This document shows, piece by piece, positions 1 through 9,301 of a stretch of DNA of 33,933 nucleotides. Positions within the stretch are counted from its first letter, which is position 1. Each line of letters starts with the position of its first letter. The translations under genes and the position numbers were made by a program. This stretch comes from Burkholderiales bacterium (GTDB lineage Bacteria; Pseudomonadota; Gammaproteobacteria; Burkholderiales; Burkholderiaceae_C), in contig JAPLPK010000212.1 of assembly GCA_026400275.1 (NCBI GenBank), positions 1-33,933 on the forward strand. The letters run 5' to 3'. The notes beneath the pieces were generated by a model, which had not been told where the DNA came from, ran no database searches, and was given only the letters and a program-made list of their open reading frames with translations.

Positions 1-2021
1 AAGCCGGTGCCAAAATCATCCAGCCCCACAGCCACACCCAGTGCACGCAGGCGCAAAATCTGCTCACGCACCTCGGCCGGGTTGGACACCGCCGCGCTCT
101 CGGTCAGCTCCAGCAGCAGGGCCTTGGCCGGCAGACCATAGCTCTGCAGCAGGCCCTCCACCAGCGCAGGAAAGCCGCCACCCAGCATCTGCAGCGGCGA
201 CACATTAATGGCCACCGGCACCACATCGTCAAAGCGGTTGCGCCAGTCCGCCACTTGTGCGCAGGCCTGACCCAGCAGCAACTGGCCCAGGTCGTCGATC
301 AAGCCGGTGCGCTCGGCCACGGCGATGAACTCCACGGGGCTGACCCAGCCGCGCGTGGGACTGTCCCAGCGGGCTAGTGCCTCGAAGCTGGTCAGCCGAC
401 CAGTGTGTGCGTCCACCTTGGGTTGGTAGAAGAGCTTGAACTCGCGCCGCTCGATGGCCGTTCGCAAAGTCTGCTCCTGCTCCAGCACATCGCTGGAGCC
501 CTGCTCAAAGCGCGCCTCCGCCAACGCCACCGAGGTGCCCGGCGTACGCTTGGCCACGTGCATGGCGGTGTTGGCGGCACGCAGCATGGATTCGGCGTCC
601 TGCGCGTGCTCCGGGAAGAGAGCGATGCCCATGGACACGTCGATGAAAAAATCATGCTGCGACAGAACCAGCGGGCGCTGCAGCAAAGCTTGCACCTGGC
701 GCGCCACGGCCTGTGGGCGATTCGGGTCGTCGTCGCAAGACACCACGAAGGCGAACTCGTCTGCCCCCAGGCGCATCAGGCCGCAGCCCTCGCCCATCTC
801 GTGCAGCAGCATGGCGACCAGCACCTGCAGCACCTCGTCCCCCACCGTCAGGCCATGGGCTTCGTTGAACAGCTTGAAACGGTCTATGCCCAGCAGCACC
901 AGGCCAAAAGAAGGGCTGGTGAGGCCGCTCTGCGGCTGGTTGCCACAACGCTCACGCAGCGCCTGCAGCAGGGCCCGCCGATTCGGCAAGCCCGTCAGGT
1001 CGTCGTACATGGCTTGCAGCTGCAAGGCCTGGGTGACCTCGCGGCGCCGGGTCTGGTCTGTCACCAGAAACTGGATGGCCTTCACGTCGTCCCAGCGCGT
1101 GAGCCAGGCGGAAAAGCGCAGCCACACCGCCGAGCCATCCTGCCGGTACCGCAGGCCTTCCCACTGCACATGGTCGGCACGGCCGGAATTAAGCTGGCGC
1201 AGATGGCCGTGCACCTGCTCTACCTCGTTCGCCGGAATACCTTGCAGCAGCGATGCGGGTGCCACTTTGGCTAGATCGGTAAATCCGTAGATGGCCATCA
1301 AGGCGGGGTTGGCAAACAGCACACGCGGGCCGGCGCACACCATGATGCCCTGGTGCGATCGCTCCACCAGACGCTGGAAACGGTTGTGCAGACGGCGCGA
1401 CTCCAGGATGGAGTGCTCGAGCGCGATATATACGAGCACCAGACCCAGGGCCAAACGCAGCACCGAGGCCAGATTCATTTGCAGAACTGCCATACCGCCC
1501 TGCACCCATAGCGCCTGGCCTATGCCCAGAACACCCACTACCAGCATCAAGGGTCCGACGGCTCTTTCGGTGCTAGCGCTGCGGCGCAGGCCGCGACTGA
1601 CCAGCAAGCCAGCCCACACTAGAAATGCCGGTACCGGCCAAGCCAGAGCCAGCTGCTGCTGGAACCCCAGCACCGCCATGTCCACCAAAAGAAATAAGGA
1701 AAGGAATATCTGCCACTCACGGCGGCTAAGCTTCCAACCGGCAAAGCGCGTGCTGCCACGCAGCATCAATAGGATGTTGGCCGTCTGGCCGATAACTACC
1801 AGCGCCAAACTGGCGCCCGCCCAGGCGGGCTGGCCTCTTTGGCCAAAGATGTAGCCCCAGGGCACGAGGACCTGGGCCAACTGCGCTGCACCCATGTCAC
1901 GCGCGAAAAGCTGGTTGCGATGACCCAGCCATACCCATAACAGGGCCAGGCCCATCATCAGGTTCACAGCTGCATTCACCAGAAGCGAATAAAGAACAAC
2001 GTCACTGGTGTATGGCAACAT
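1..2021 (-). CDS. membrane PAS-GGDEF-EAL cyclic-di-GMP signalling protein (3' end outside window)
   Basis: Read on the minus strand from ATG at 2021; 673 codons are visible and the frame stays open to base 1. Residues 1-190 are hydrophobic with several likely membrane helices, followed by a PAS domain (about 205-320). The GGDEF domain (about 335-500) has the signature changed to GADEF at 419-423. The EAL domain begins near 535 with an intact EAL motif at 547-549; ELTES and DDFGTG follow just before the window edge. The EAL motifs suggest cyclic-di-GMP phosphodiesterase activity. The altered GGDEF may be catalytically weak or serve as a GTP-binding regulatory domain (inference). Phase was checked at the PAS, GADEF, EAL and DDFGTG positions and all agree, so there is no internal frameshift. 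No strong Shine-Dalgarno sequence precedes the ATG. The gene is divergent from the hybrid kinase. Confidence 0.9.
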   Translation of the reverse strand, partial: MLPYTSDVVLYSLLVNAAVNLMMGLALLWVWLGHRNQLFARDMGAAQLAQVLVPWGYIFGQRGQPAWAGASLALVVIGQTANILLMLRGSTRFAGWKLSRREWQIFLSLFLLVDMAVLGFQQQLALAWPVPAFLVWAGLLVSRGLRRSASTERAVGPLMLVVGVLGIGQALWVQGGMAVLQMNLASVLRLALGLVLVYIALEHSILESRRLHNRFQRLVERSHQGIMVCAGPRVLFANPALMAIYGFTDLAKVAPASLLQGIPANEVEQVHGHLRQLNSGRADHVQWEGLRYRQDGSAVWLRFSAWLTRWDDVKAIQFLVTDQTRRREVTQALQLQAMYDDLTGLPNRRALLQALRERCGNQPQSGLTSPSFGLVLLGIDRFKLFNEAHGLTVGDEVLQVLVAMLLHEMGEGCGLMRLGADEFAFVVSCDDDPNRPQAVARQVQALLQRPLVLSQHDFFIDVSMGIALFPEHAQDAESMLRAANTAMHVAKRTPGTSVALAEARFEQGSSDVLEQEQTLRTAIERREFKLFYQPKVDAHTGRLTSFEALARWDSPTRGWVSPVEFIAVAERTGLIDDLGQLLLGQACAQVADWRNRFDDVVPVAINVSPLQMLGGGFPALVEGLLQSYGLPAKALLLELTESAAVSNPAEVREQILRLRALGVAVGLDDFGTG

Positions 2022-2260
2022 GAATCGTATACAAAATAACCTTGGAAAATAGATTGCCCGCTATCGTAACCGGATGTGCTGCGTAAACCGTATCGATTTG
2101 CAATAACCCGAAATCGCGGAATAAGCAAAGCCACTTGGGCTTCTTTGTTACATTTCAGACTGGGAAATCGTCAAAATGTGGGACAGAAATACCCTGCAGC
2201 CCCACCCGCTACCACCGCCCTGCGCCCGCCCCGGCAGGGGTGTACATTGCCCCTAACGCC
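2022..2260. other. divergent intergenic region between two signalling genes
   Basis: This stretch of about 240 bp separates the divergent EAL-protein and hybrid-kinase genes and should carry both promoters. It is visibly more AT-rich over about 2022-2165 than the flanking coding DNA. I could not pick -35/-10 boxes with confidence. The kinase reading frame extends upstream to 2135, but that extension is proline-rich and unlike the family. Confidence 0.4.
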
Positions 2261-4333
2261 ATGCCGCAAGACCGCCCGCCTGAGGACCACCCACTGCCGC
2301 AAGTTGTGAGCGACCTGCGCGCCTACCAGGCAGAACTGGAAAGCCAGAACAAGGTACTGCGATTCAGCCAGGCCGCAGCCGAAGCCGCGTCCGAGCGTTT
2401 TGAAACCCTGTTCTCCGGCGTCCCCCTGGCCCTGATGGTGGTGGACGACCATGACATGGTGGTGCAAAGCAATGCCATGGCGCAGCGCCTGTTCCAGCCT
2501 ACCGAACGCGACCGTCCGCTGCATTTTTTGATGCCCTTCGTCAGCCCCGGCTGTACCGAGCAGGTGCGCCAGGCCTTCCGCGAAGCGCGGGTGGACGGCC
2601 ACTGCGAGGCCACCGAGGTGGTGTTCAACATCGGCCCCACGGGCACCATGTCGGGTGACCTGCATATTGCCCGCCTGGAGAGCGCCCAGGAATCCCTGGT
2701 GCATTACATCTGCGCAGTGGTGGACCAGGGCCCGCTGCTTGCCGAGCGCCGCGCACTGCAGCTCAGCGCCACCGCCCTGCGCCAACGCAACGGGCAGTTG
2801 CGCATGAGCGAAAGCCGGCTGGAGGCGGTGATCAACTCCGCGCTGGACGCCATCATCTGCATCGACAAAGACCAGCGCATCACCGTCTTCAACCCCACGG
2901 CGGCAGCGCTGTTCCAGTGCCCGTCCGAGCAGGCCCTGGGCAGCGCGCTGGCGCGCTTCTTCCCGGATGCCGAGCACGCCCTGGCGCTGAACCAGATTTC
3001 CACCCAGGCATTTCTGGGCGAAATGCAGGCCCTGACGGCCAGTGGCCGCACCCTGTCGGTCGAGGTCAGCGTGTCGTTCGAGCGCCATCCTACCGGTGAG
3101 ACCACCACCGTTTTCGCCCGTGACCTCACCAGCCGCAAGCGCGCCGAAGCCCAGCGCGGCGTGCTCGAAGCCCAGCTGCGCGAGTCGCAAAAAATGCAGG
3201 CTGTCGGCACCATGGCCGGGGGCATTGCCCACGACTTCAACAACATCATGAGCGCCATCCTCGGCAACGTAGAGCTGGCCAAGGAAGACGCTGGCCCGAA
3301 CTCACCGGCCCAGGTCAGCCTGCACGAGATTGAAAAAGCCGGCCGCCGCGCGCGCGACCTGGTGCGCCAGATTCTCACCTTCAGCCGCAATGAAGCCCCC
3401 CGGCGCAGCCCGGTGTCCCTGGCCGAGGTAGTGGTGGAAACCGAACGCCTGCTGCGCGTGACTCTGCCACCCGCAGTAGAGCTGCACATGCACATCAACC
3501 CCGACACCCCGGTGGTACTGGCCGATCCGGTGCAGGTACAGCAGGCGGTGTTGAACCTGTGTACCAACGCCATCCAGGCATCTGTGGAACCGCGCGGCGT
3601 GGTCAGCATCGAGCTGTCCGGCGTGGTGCCCGACGCGCGGCTGTGCACGCGGCTGGGGCTTACGCCCGGTCCGCACGCCGTGCTGGCCGTGCTGGACAGC
3701 GGCAAAGGCATGGACGATGTCACCCTGCGGCGCATTTTTGAACCCTTCTTCACCACCAAAGAGGTGGGCCAGGGCACGGGCTTGGGTCTGGCCGTGGTGC
3801 ACGGGGTCATGCGCAGCCATGCCGGAGCCGTCGATGTGCAAAGCGCGCCCGGCCTGGGCAGCCGCTTCACCCTGTACTTCCCGGCAACGGAAACAGTCAC
3901 CGCGCCGCCGCCGGTCGCCCCGAGCGCACCCGCCGCGCCCAGCGCCGGCGTGCAAGGCAAGCACGTCATGTACGTGGACGACGACCACGCGCTGGTGTTC
4001 CTGGTAGAGCGCCTGCTGCGCCGGCGTGGCCTGCGTGTGAATGGTTTTTCAGACCCCAACAAGGCGGCCGCCGAACTGCGCGCGAATGCCGCAGGGTACG
4101 ACCTGCTGGTTACCGACTTCAATATGCCCGGCTACTGCGGCGTGGACCTGGTGCGAGAGGCCCTGCGCATCCGCCCCGACCTGCCGGTGGCGCTCGCGTC
4201 TGGCTACATCACCGCCGAGATCGAGCAAAGTGCTATCGCCGAGGGCGTCAAAGCCCTGATCCACAAACCCAATGACGTGGAAGAGCTGTGTGCTACCGTG
4301 CAGCGCCTGATTTTGGACAACGCCGCACCATGA
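2261..4333 (+). CDS. PAS-domain hybrid sensor histidine kinase with C-terminal receiver
   Basis: 690 aa from ATG 2261. The frame is open from 2135, but the chosen start puts [13 protein letters not shown] near the N-terminus, as in related PAS kinases. A PAS-like region follows (about 40-150), then a second PAS domain (about 185-300, starting at [18 protein letters not shown]). The HisKA segment has GGIAHDFNN with the phospho-acceptor His at about residue 324. The HATPase domain shows an N box ([10 protein letters not shown]), DSGKGMD, EPFFTTK and [12 protein letters not shown] receiver domain ends the protein, with Asp at about 619 ([10 protein letters not shown]) and the conserved Lys in HKP. 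No membrane segment is apparent, so it is probably cytosolic. No output regulator is encoded nearby, so phosphate probably passes to a distant partner. Its stop overlaps the next start (ATGA). Confidence 0.92.
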   Translation: MPQDRPPEDHPLPQVVSDLRAYQAELESQNKVLRFSQAAAEAASERFETLFSGVPLALMVVDDHDMVVQSNAMAQRLFQPTERDRPLHFLMPFVSPGCTEQVRQAFREARVDGHCEATEVVFNIGPTGTMSGDLHIARLESAQESLVHYICAVVDQGPLLAERRALQLSATALRQRNGQLRMSESRLEAVINSALDAIICIDKDQRITVFNPTAAALFQCPSEQALGSALARFFPDAEHALALNQISTQAFLGEMQALTASGRTLSVEVSVSFERHPTGETTTVFARDLTSRKRAEAQRGVLEAQLRESQKMQAVGTMAGGIAHDFNNIMSAILGNVELAKEDAGPNSPAQVSLHEIEKAGRRARDLVRQILTFSRNEAPRRSPVSLAEVVVETERLLRVTLPPAVELHMHINPDTPVVLADPVQVQQAVLNLCTNAIQASVEPRGVVSIELSGVVPDARLCTRLGLTPGPHAVLAVLDSGKGMDDVTLRRIFEPFFTTKEVGQGTGLGLAVVHGVMRSHAGAVDVQSAPGLGSRFTLYFPATETVTAPPPVAPSAPAAPSAGVQGKHVMYVDDDHALVFLVERLLRRRGLRVNGFSDPNKAAAELRANAAGYDLLVTDFNMPGYCGVDLVREALRIRPDLPVALASGYITAEIEQSAIAEGVKALIHKPNDVEELCATVQRLILDNAAP

Positions 4334-4593
4334 CCGCAGACTTCACCCCCACTCCACCCCAAAGCCAAGCCCGGAACCCGCTGCATGGCGTCACGCTGGA
4401 ATCCATCCTGACCCAGCTGGTCGCCGCCTATGGCTGGGAAGAGCTCGGGCGCCAAATCAACATTCGCTGCTTTACCAGCGACCCCAGCATCAACTCCAGC
4501 CTGAAATTTCTGCGCAAAACGCCCTGGGCGCGCGAAAAGGTCGAAAGCCTGTTCCTCTTCATGCAGCGCGAACAACGCCGTGGAAATCTCTGA
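4330..4593 (+). CDS. VF530/DUF2132 family small DNA-binding-like protein
   Basis: 87 aa. The ATG overlaps the kinase stop in an ATGA arrangement, implying translational coupling. The core matches the VF530 (DUF2132) family very closely: [32 protein letters not shown] and [16 protein letters not shown]. The family is a small helical fold with proposed DNA binding, and its cellular role is unknown. A longer in-frame start lies upstream inside the kinase gene but would add residues foreign to the family. It overlaps the rluA-like gene by 14 bp, so these three genes form one compact transcription unit. Confidence 0.88.
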   Translation: MTADFTPTPPQSQARNPLHGVTLESILTQLVAAYGWEELGRQINIRCFTSDPSINSSLKFLRKTPWAREKVESLFLFMQREQRRGNL

Positions 4594-5236
4594 GCCCACG
4601 GGCCTGGAAACGGTCTACGCCGATGCACACCTTGTTGTTTTCAATAAACCCAGCGGCCTGCTCTCGGTTCCAGGGCGCGGCGAGGACAAACAAGACTGCT
4701 TGAGTGCCCGCGCACAGGCCCTCTTTGCCGATGCGCTGATCGTCCACCGGCTGGACATGTCCACCTCGGGCCTGATGTTGATGGCGCGCGGCATTGCCAT
4801 GCAGCGCCTGCTGAACGCCGCCTTCGCAGGCCGCAGCATTTCCAAGCGCTATACCGCCGTGGTGGCGGGCGTACTGCAGGCCGACCACAGTGCCGATGGC
4901 TGGGGCCAGATAGATCTGGCCATCCGCGTGGACTGGCCGAACCGGCCGCTGCGCATGGTGGACCCCGCAGAAGGCAAACCTAGCTGCACCCGCTGGCAAC
5001 CCCTGTCCGCAACCGAGCACAGCACCCGGCTGCTGCTGGAGCCTGTCACCGGCCGATCCCACCAGCTGCGCGTGCACCTGGCCGCCATTGGCCACCCGAT
5101 TCTGGGCGATGCGCTCTACGCCCCGCCCCCTGTGCAGGCACAGGCCCCGCGCCTGCTTCTGCATGCCAGCCGGCTGGAACTGGAGCACCCGGCGAGCGGC
5201 CAAGCGCTGTGCTTCGAGAGCGTCGCACCCTTCTGA
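4580..5236 (+). CDS. rluA: RluA-family pseudouridine synthase
   Basis: 218 aa from a GTG start, close to the 219 aa of E. coli RluA. It shows the catalytic [10 protein letters not shown] motif with Asp at about residue 59, plus the family segments [20 protein letters not shown] and [10 protein letters not shown]. RluA isomerises uridine in 23S rRNA (U746) and tRNA (U32). The short, S4-less form and [13 protein letters not shown] signatures favour RluA over RluC/RluD. It overlaps the 3' end of the VF530 gene and has no good ribosome-binding site of its own, so it probably depends on coupling to that gene. Assignment to the exact RNA target is by similarity only. Confidence 0.87.
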   Translation: MEISEPTGLETVYADAHLVVFNKPSGLLSVPGRGEDKQDCLSARAQALFADALIVHRLDMSTSGLMLMARGIAMQRLLNAAFAGRSISKRYTAVVAGVLQADHSADGWGQIDLAIRVDWPNRPLRMVDPAEGKPSCTRWQPLSATEHSTRLLLEPVTGRSHQLRVHLAAIGHPILGDALYAPPPVQAQAPRLLLHASRLELEHPASGQALCFESVAPF

Positions 5237-5250
5237 GCCCACCTGCACAC

Positions 5251-5322
5251 TGCTACTTTTTCAATAGCTGCTCGCGCACATCCGATAAGCGCCAGAGACG
5301 TTTTCATTCATAGCTGCTAGGA
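5251..5322 (+). repeat. hairpin repeat family A, degenerate copy
   Basis: Intergenic. It contains a TGCTA...CAATAGCTGCTCGCGC half and a diverged GCGCCAGAG half, followed at 5309-5318 by a second ATAGCTGCTA fragment. It matches the consensus of the other copies (7371, 8170, 15567, 19188, 21983, 24973, 33822) with more mismatches. Confidence 0.6.
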
Positions 5323-5390
5323 TAAACTGGCTGGCAAGAGGAGCATGCCGGTTCCTTTCCACCTTCTATCCAACATCAAAATGGCCATTT

Positions 5391-6479
5391 ATGTGGTTGC
5401 GTAAGTCCCGGATCGACAACGCTGCAGATCAGGTGGCGGCTACAACCACGCCGGACAACTCGGCGCTGGACGCATCCAGCGAGCGCTCACGCATTGCCGA
5501 AACCCTGCTGGCCAGCGCGGCCCGCCTGCTGAAGGCGCGCAACGAACTGGAGATCATCAAAGGCGTCTGTGAAGCCTTGTGCAGCGTCAGCAGCCACATT
5601 CGCCTGGCGTGGACCTGGTTTGGCCCAGCCACTACCGACACCATCCGTCCGCAGGTCTACGCCGGCGCCGCGAGCGACTACGCGGCCCACATGACCATAG
5701 AACGCAACCTCATCACCGAGCTGGGCCCGGCCTTTCGCACGCTGCAAGGCGAGGCTGCGGAGGCCTTCAAGATCAGCGCCTGGTCGGTGTTCGGGCCCTG
5801 GCGGGAGATTGCCCGTACGCACGGTGTGCACAGCGTGCTGGCGGTACCGCTGCACTCCGCCCATACCGGCATGGCGGGCATCTTTGTCATCTACGCCGAC
5901 CGGGAAGACTATTTCGAGCAAGTGGGCGAAGGCCTGTTCACCGCGCTGGGAGCGCTTTTTTCCTCGGTGCTCAGTGCCTCTGCCGAGCGCACCGTGCTGG
6001 AGCAGGTGGTCAACCACGATGCCCTGACCGGCCTGCTCAACCGCCGCGCGCTACCCATCGTGGAGCGGCGTGTCGCCAGACAGTCGCTGTTCGACCCCAA
6101 GTCGTTTGTGCTGGTGATCGACCTCGACCACTTCAAGAGCATCAACGACACCTACGGCCATGCTGCCGGCGATGAAGTGCTGCGGCATGCCGCCAGCGTT
6201 ATGCGCAAGCTGCTGCGCCGCGACGACGATCTGATGCGCTGGGGCGGAGAGGAATTTTTGGTCTGCCTGGCCAACACCTCGCAGGAGGATGCGCTCAAGG
6301 TCGCCGAAAAGCTGCGCCAAGGTATCGCATCGCTGCGCGACCCGGTGCCCGTCACCGCGTCTATCGGCGTTGCCGAAGTCATGCCACAACGCGCACTGGC
6401 AGACGCCATACACATCGCCGAACAAGCCCTGTTCGATGCCAAAGAAGCCGGCCGCAACCAGGTTTGTATGCGCGCCTAG
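5391..6479 (+). CDS. GAF-GGDEF diguanylate cyclase
   Basis: 362 aa from ATG 5391. The N-terminal 30 residues are polar. A GAF-like sensor spans about 35-200 (e.g. [25 protein letters not shown]). The GGDEF domain covers about 205-362: [35 protein letters not shown], an intact GGEEF active site and ASIGVAE. An RxxD inhibitory site (RRDD) lies five residues before GGEEF, so product feedback inhibition is likely. There is no membrane segment or EAL domain. It should make cyclic-di-GMP in the cytosol in response to an unknown GAF ligand. With the EAL protein at the left edge it gives the region both synthesis and breakdown functions. Confidence 0.92.
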   Translation: MWLRKSRIDNAADQVAATTTPDNSALDASSERSRIAETLLASAARLLKARNELEIIKGVCEALCSVSSHIRLAWTWFGPATTDTIRPQVYAGAASDYAAHMTIERNLITELGPAFRTLQGEAAEAFKISAWSVFGPWREIARTHGVHSVLAVPLHSAHTGMAGIFVIYADREDYFEQVGEGLFTALGALFSSVLSASAERTVLEQVVNHDALTGLLNRRALPIVERRVARQSLFDPKSFVLVIDLDHFKSINDTYGHAAGDEVLRHAASVMRKLLRRDDDLMRWGGEEFLVCLANTSQEDALKVAEKLRQGIASLRDPVPVTASIGVAEVMPQRALADAIHIAEQALFDAKEAGRNQVCMRA

Positions 6480-6636
6480 GACAGAATGCCACGCCCGGCC
6501 GGCGGCACCCGCAGATGGGTGTATAACCAAGCCCCCTCCCGGGCATGCAAGACGGCTTTTGAAACCGCACGCATGCCCCACCCCCTACCCGAATATCCCC
6601 GCGCAATCACGCGCAGCACAACAAGGAACAGCAAAC

Positions 6637-7350
6637 ATGGGCGCACAGTGGAAAGCAAAAGGCAAGGAACTGGCGGCGAATGCCCGCGGCCGCGCCTTCG
6701 GAAAATTGTCCAAGGACATCATGGTCGCCGCACGCAGCGGCGCCGACCCGGCAGCCAATGCCCGCCTGCGCCTGCTGGTGGAGCAGGCCCGCAAGGTCTC
6801 CATGCCCAAGGACACCCTGGACCGCGCCATCAAAAAGGGCGCCGGCCTGACCGGTGAAGCCGTCAACTTCGAACACGTCATCTACGAAGGCTTTGCCCCG
6901 CACCGCGTGCCGCTGATGGTCGAATGCCTGACCGACAACGTGAACCGCACCGCCCCCGAGATGCGCGTGCTCTTCCGCAAGGGCCAGCTGGGCACGTCCG
7001 GCTCCGTGGCTTGGGACTTTGACCATGTGGGCATGATCGAAGCCGAGCCCGCCAACAAGGATGCCGATGCCGAGCTGGCCGCCATCGAAGCCGGCGCGCA
7101 AGACTTTGAGGCCGGCGAGGACGAAGGCAACACACTGTTCCTGACCGACCCAGCCGACCTGGACCTGGTGAGCCGCGCCCTGCCCGCCCACGGTTTTACC
7201 GTGCTGTCGGCCAAGCTGGGCTACAAGGCCAAGAACCCGATCGACCCCGCCAGCCTGAGCGCCGAGCAGATGGAAGAGGTCGAAGCCTTCCTGGCCGCCA
7301 TCGACGCCAACGACGATGTGCAAAACATCTTCGCAGGCTTGGCCGGCTAA
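6637..7350 (+). CDS. YebC/PmpR-family regulatory protein
   Basis: 237 aa from ATG 6637, preceded by AAGGAAC at about 6622-6628. It has the YebC family landmarks: a basic N-terminus ([12 protein letters not shown]), [60 protein letters not shown] and [10 protein letters not shown]. YebC-type proteins have been described as transcription regulators and, more recently, as translation factors easing ribosome passage through proline stretches. The N-terminus lacks the usual AGHSKW start of canonical YebC, so this may be the second paralogue that many betaproteobacteria carry. A longer frame extends upstream to 6289 into the cyclase gene and is rejected. Confidence 0.88.
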   Translation: MGAQWKAKGKELAANARGRAFGKLSKDIMVAARSGADPAANARLRLLVEQARKVSMPKDTLDRAIKKGAGLTGEAVNFEHVIYEGFAPHRVPLMVECLTDNVNRTAPEMRVLFRKGQLGTSGSVAWDFDHVGMIEAEPANKDADAELAAIEAGAQDFEAGEDEGNTLFLTDPADLDLVSRALPAHGFTVLSAKLGYKAKNPIDPASLSAEQMEEVEAFLAAIDANDDVQNIFAGLAG

Positions 7351-7370
7351 TACCTCTCACTACTATTACC

Positions 7371-7412
7371 ATAGCTGCCACCGCAGCTACCACATGCGCC
7401 GGAGCCATTTTT
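7371..7412 (+). repeat. hairpin repeat family A, degenerate copy
   Basis: This short gap between the yebC-like gene and the SDR gene is almost wholly a diverged repeat copy (CTATTACCATAGCTGCCACCGCAG and TGCGCCGGAGCC). Its 3' part supplies the CGGAG that can serve as the ribosome-binding site of the SDR start at 7414. Confidence 0.55.
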
Positions 7413-7413
7413 C

Positions 7414-8166
7414 ATGCCCAATGATGTACCCCAACACCTCACCGTACTGACGGGTGCTTCGCGTGGCATGGGCCTGGCTATGGCGCAGCAACTGGCACAG
7501 GCGGGGCACCACCTGGTGTGTATTGCGCGCCAGGCGAATGCCGTGTTGGCCTCGCATGCGGCGGTAGCGCAGTGGCAACATGACCTGATCGATGCCGCAC
7601 CCGTGGCGGCCCGCCTGGGGGCATGGCTGCAACAACATGACGGCGCGCAGTGGGCTTCGGTCACGCTGATCAACAACGCCGGCACGCTGGCCCAGCTCAC
7701 GCCCCTGCAAGACGCCGAGTCGGCAGACCTGGCGCAGGCACTGCGCGTGGGGCTAGAAGCACCAATGCTGCTGACCGCCGCCTTCTTGGGCGCAACGCGC
7801 GTCTGGCCAGGCCGGCGCCGGGTGCTGAATATTTCATCGGGTTTGGGCCAACGCGCCATGGCTTCGTCCGCAGCCTATTGTGCGGCCAAGGCGGGGCTGG
7901 ACCACTTCACACGCTGTGTGGTGCTGGAAGAAGCCCGCCTGCCGAATGGCGCCAAGCTGTGCTCTCTGGCGCCCGGCGTGATCGATACCGACATGCAGGC
8001 CCAGCTGCGCGGCGCCGATGCCCACAGCTTTGCCGACCAGGCGTCTTTTGAACGCCTGCACAGCCAGGGCCAGCTGACCTCACCGCAGGACGCAGCTGCC
8101 CGCGTGCTGGCCTATCTGGATCGGCCCGACTTTGGCAGCCAGCCGGTAGCCGACGTGCGGACTTGA
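7414..8166 (+). CDS. short-chain dehydrogenase/reductase (SDR)
   Basis: 250 aa. A classical SDR: a cofactor-binding TGASRGMG near residue 10, NNAG in the middle (about 87-90), the catalytic Ser in NISSG, and YxxxK at Tyr155/Lys159 (YCAAK). The LAPGVIDTDMQ segment after the active site is also typical. The glycine motif without an Asp at the end of beta-2 and the CIAR sequence suggest NADP(H) use (inference). The overall pattern resembles sepiapterin/benzil-reductase-like SDRs, but the substrate cannot be told from sequence. Start ATG 7414 is preceded by CGGAG inside the repeat remnant. A hairpin repeat follows its stop. Confidence 0.88.
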   Translation: MPNDVPQHLTVLTGASRGMGLAMAQQLAQAGHHLVCIARQANAVLASHAAVAQWQHDLIDAAPVAARLGAWLQQHDGAQWASVTLINNAGTLAQLTPLQDAESADLAQALRVGLEAPMLLTAAFLGATRVWPGRRRVLNISSGLGQRAMASSAAYCAAKAGLDHFTRCVVLEEARLPNGAKLCSLAPGVIDTDMQAQLRGADAHSFADQASFERLHSQGQLTSPQDAAARVLAYLDRPDFGSQPVADVRT

Positions 8167-8167
8167 T

Positions 8168-8216
8168 TGCTATTTATTCAATAGCTGCCTGCGCAGGATA
8201 TATCTGCGCCAGCGAA
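8168..8216 (+). repeat. hairpin repeat family A copy
   Basis: Begins right after the SDR stop: GCTATTTATTCAATAGCTGC, then GCGCAG (8191-8196), a short AT loop and CTGCGC (8204-8209). The nested inverted repeats (GCTAT/ATAGC and GCGCAG/CTGCGC) match the family. It may act as a transcript-end hairpin, although no clean T-run follows. Confidence 0.75.
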
Positions 8217-8240
8217 GTAATTAAGCGTTAAATACATCAT

Positions 8241-8365
8241 CCAGGGATACCGTGGAACCGGCTTTGCCGGGCCACAGGTATCGCCCCCTGCATGTCGTAT
8301 TGGCTTTTCAAGCCAATACGAGGGGGGTTGGCGTAGCGACACGAAGTGCGCGCAGCCTGGGGGTG
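8241..8365 (-). repeat. intergenic repeat family B, copy with inserted hairpin
   Basis: The reverse complement starts CACCCCCAGGCT and ends in a stretch reading GCAGGGGGCGATACC..GGCC.GGCA.AGCC.GTTCC.CGGTATC. It aligns with 15430-15522, which is in the opposite orientation. This copy carries about 26 extra bases that form a perfect hairpin (8296-8320). It starts 2 bp past the PPK2 gene end. Confidence 0.75.
8296..8320. terminator. perfect 11-bp hairpin inside repeat B
   Basis: CGTATTGGCTT, a TTC loop, then AAGCCAATACG: a perfect 11-bp stem. It lies between the converging SDR (+) and PPK2 (-) genes and could end transcription from either side. No run of T follows on either strand, so intrinsic terminator function is uncertain. 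Confidence 0.4.
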
Positions 8366-8366
8366 T

Positions 8367-9279
8367 TCAATAAATCTCCGGTACCACGATCTCGTTGGGC
8401 ACAGCCTGGCGGATGTAGTCGTCGTGGCGTTCGCGCTCGGGCAGGTGGATGGCCGGGTGCGGCACTTCCTGGTAAGGCATTTGCTGCAGCAGGTGGTGGA
8501 TGCAGTTCAGCCGGGCCTTCTTTTTGTCCACCGCCTGCACCACCCACCAAGGTGCCTCGGGAATGTGGGTCCTTGGCCTTGGTGTATTCCTCCCAGCGGC
8601 GGCGCGACTCCAGGTCCATGGGACTGAGCTTCCACTGCTTCAGCGGGTCGTGGATGCGGCCCAGGAAGCGCAGGTGCTGCTCCTGATCGGAAATCGAGAA
8701 CCAGTACTTCACCAGCTGGATGCCGCTGCGCACCAGCATGCGCTCGAACTCTGGCACGGTGCGGAAGAACTCTTCGTACTGGTCGTCGGTGCAAAAGCCC
8801 ATCACCTTTTCCACACCGGCTCGGTTGTACCAGCTACGGTCAAACAGAACGATCTCGCCGGCCGCCGGCAGATGCGAAACATAGCGCTGGAAGTACCACT
8901 GCGTGCGTTCGCGGTCGTTCGGTGCGGGCAGCGCCGCCACGCGGCAAACGCGCGGGTTCAGGCGCTGGGTGATGCGCTTGATCACACCACCCTTGCCGGC
9001 AGCGTCCCGGCCTTCGAACAAGATCACCACCTTGTGCCCGGTGGCAACCACCCAGTCTTGCAGCTTGACCAGCTCGGCCTGCAGGCGGAACAGCTCGCGG
9101 AAATACTGGCGGCGGGCTTCCTTGTCGGAGGGGCTCTCATCCTCCACCGGCATGCCGTCCAGACCAACCAACTGGCGGTCTTCAATCTCCATCTCCAGCT
9201 CTTCGTCATAGCTGTCTAGCAGGTCGCGGTGCACGCGTTGCATCATTTCATCGGTATAGGCGTTCAAGGCGTTCTCCAT
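8367..9279 (-). pseudogene. ppk2: PPK2-family polyphosphate kinase, frameshifted near its 3' end
   Basis: PPK2 enzymes transfer phosphate between polyphosphate and nucleotides. The first 237 codons (9279 down to 8569) are well preserved: Walker A-like EGRDAAGKGG, the lid-region DRSWYNRAGVEKVMGF, and IHDPLKQWKLSPMD, ending at EEYTKAKD. The next family residues, HIPEAPWW through RLNCIHHLLQQMPY to VPEIY and a stop at 8367-8369, are encoded in another frame from 8567. One stray base (8568) lies between the two parts. Family members usually have about six more residues here (KAKDxMxxRTHIPEAPW), so about 17 bp appear to be missing. The first frame instead reads on to 8308 with an unrelated Pro/Arg-rich tail. 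This is either a true inactivating deletion or an assembly error. Confidence 0.88.
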
Positions 9280-9286
9280 GGATCTA

Positions 9287-9301
9287 GGCTAGGTACTAGC
9301 C
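9287..9301. promoter_or_regulatory. short palindrome between divergent ppk2 and bktB
   Basis: GGCTAG-GTA-CTAGCC, 6-bp perfect arms, placed 8-22 bp upstream of the PPK2 start codon in the 128-bp divergent promoter region. It could be an operator or a leader hairpin. No regulator is indicated by the neighbours. Confidence 0.3.

Noticed and set aside
405-1290. Two long plus-strand ORFs (284-289 codons) opposite the EAL-domain gene
   Set aside because: They are shadows of the minus-strand PAS-GGDEF-EAL gene, which has clear motifs in a consistent frame; their own composition is Arg/Ser/His-rich with no family signal.
2704-4122. 472-codon minus-strand ORF opposite the hybrid kinase
   Set aside because: Antisense shadow in high-GC DNA. 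The plus-strand frame contains HisKA, HATPase and receiver motifs in order.
8296-8320. Hairpin as an attachment site or integron-like recombination site
   Set aside because: No integrase, no adjacent cassettes and no core site; it is better explained as a variant loop in repeat family B.
8308-8568. Unusual Pro/Arg-rich C-terminal extension of PPK2 as a new domain
   Set aside because: The same bases encode the normal PPK2 C-terminus in another frame, so the tail is a frameshift product.
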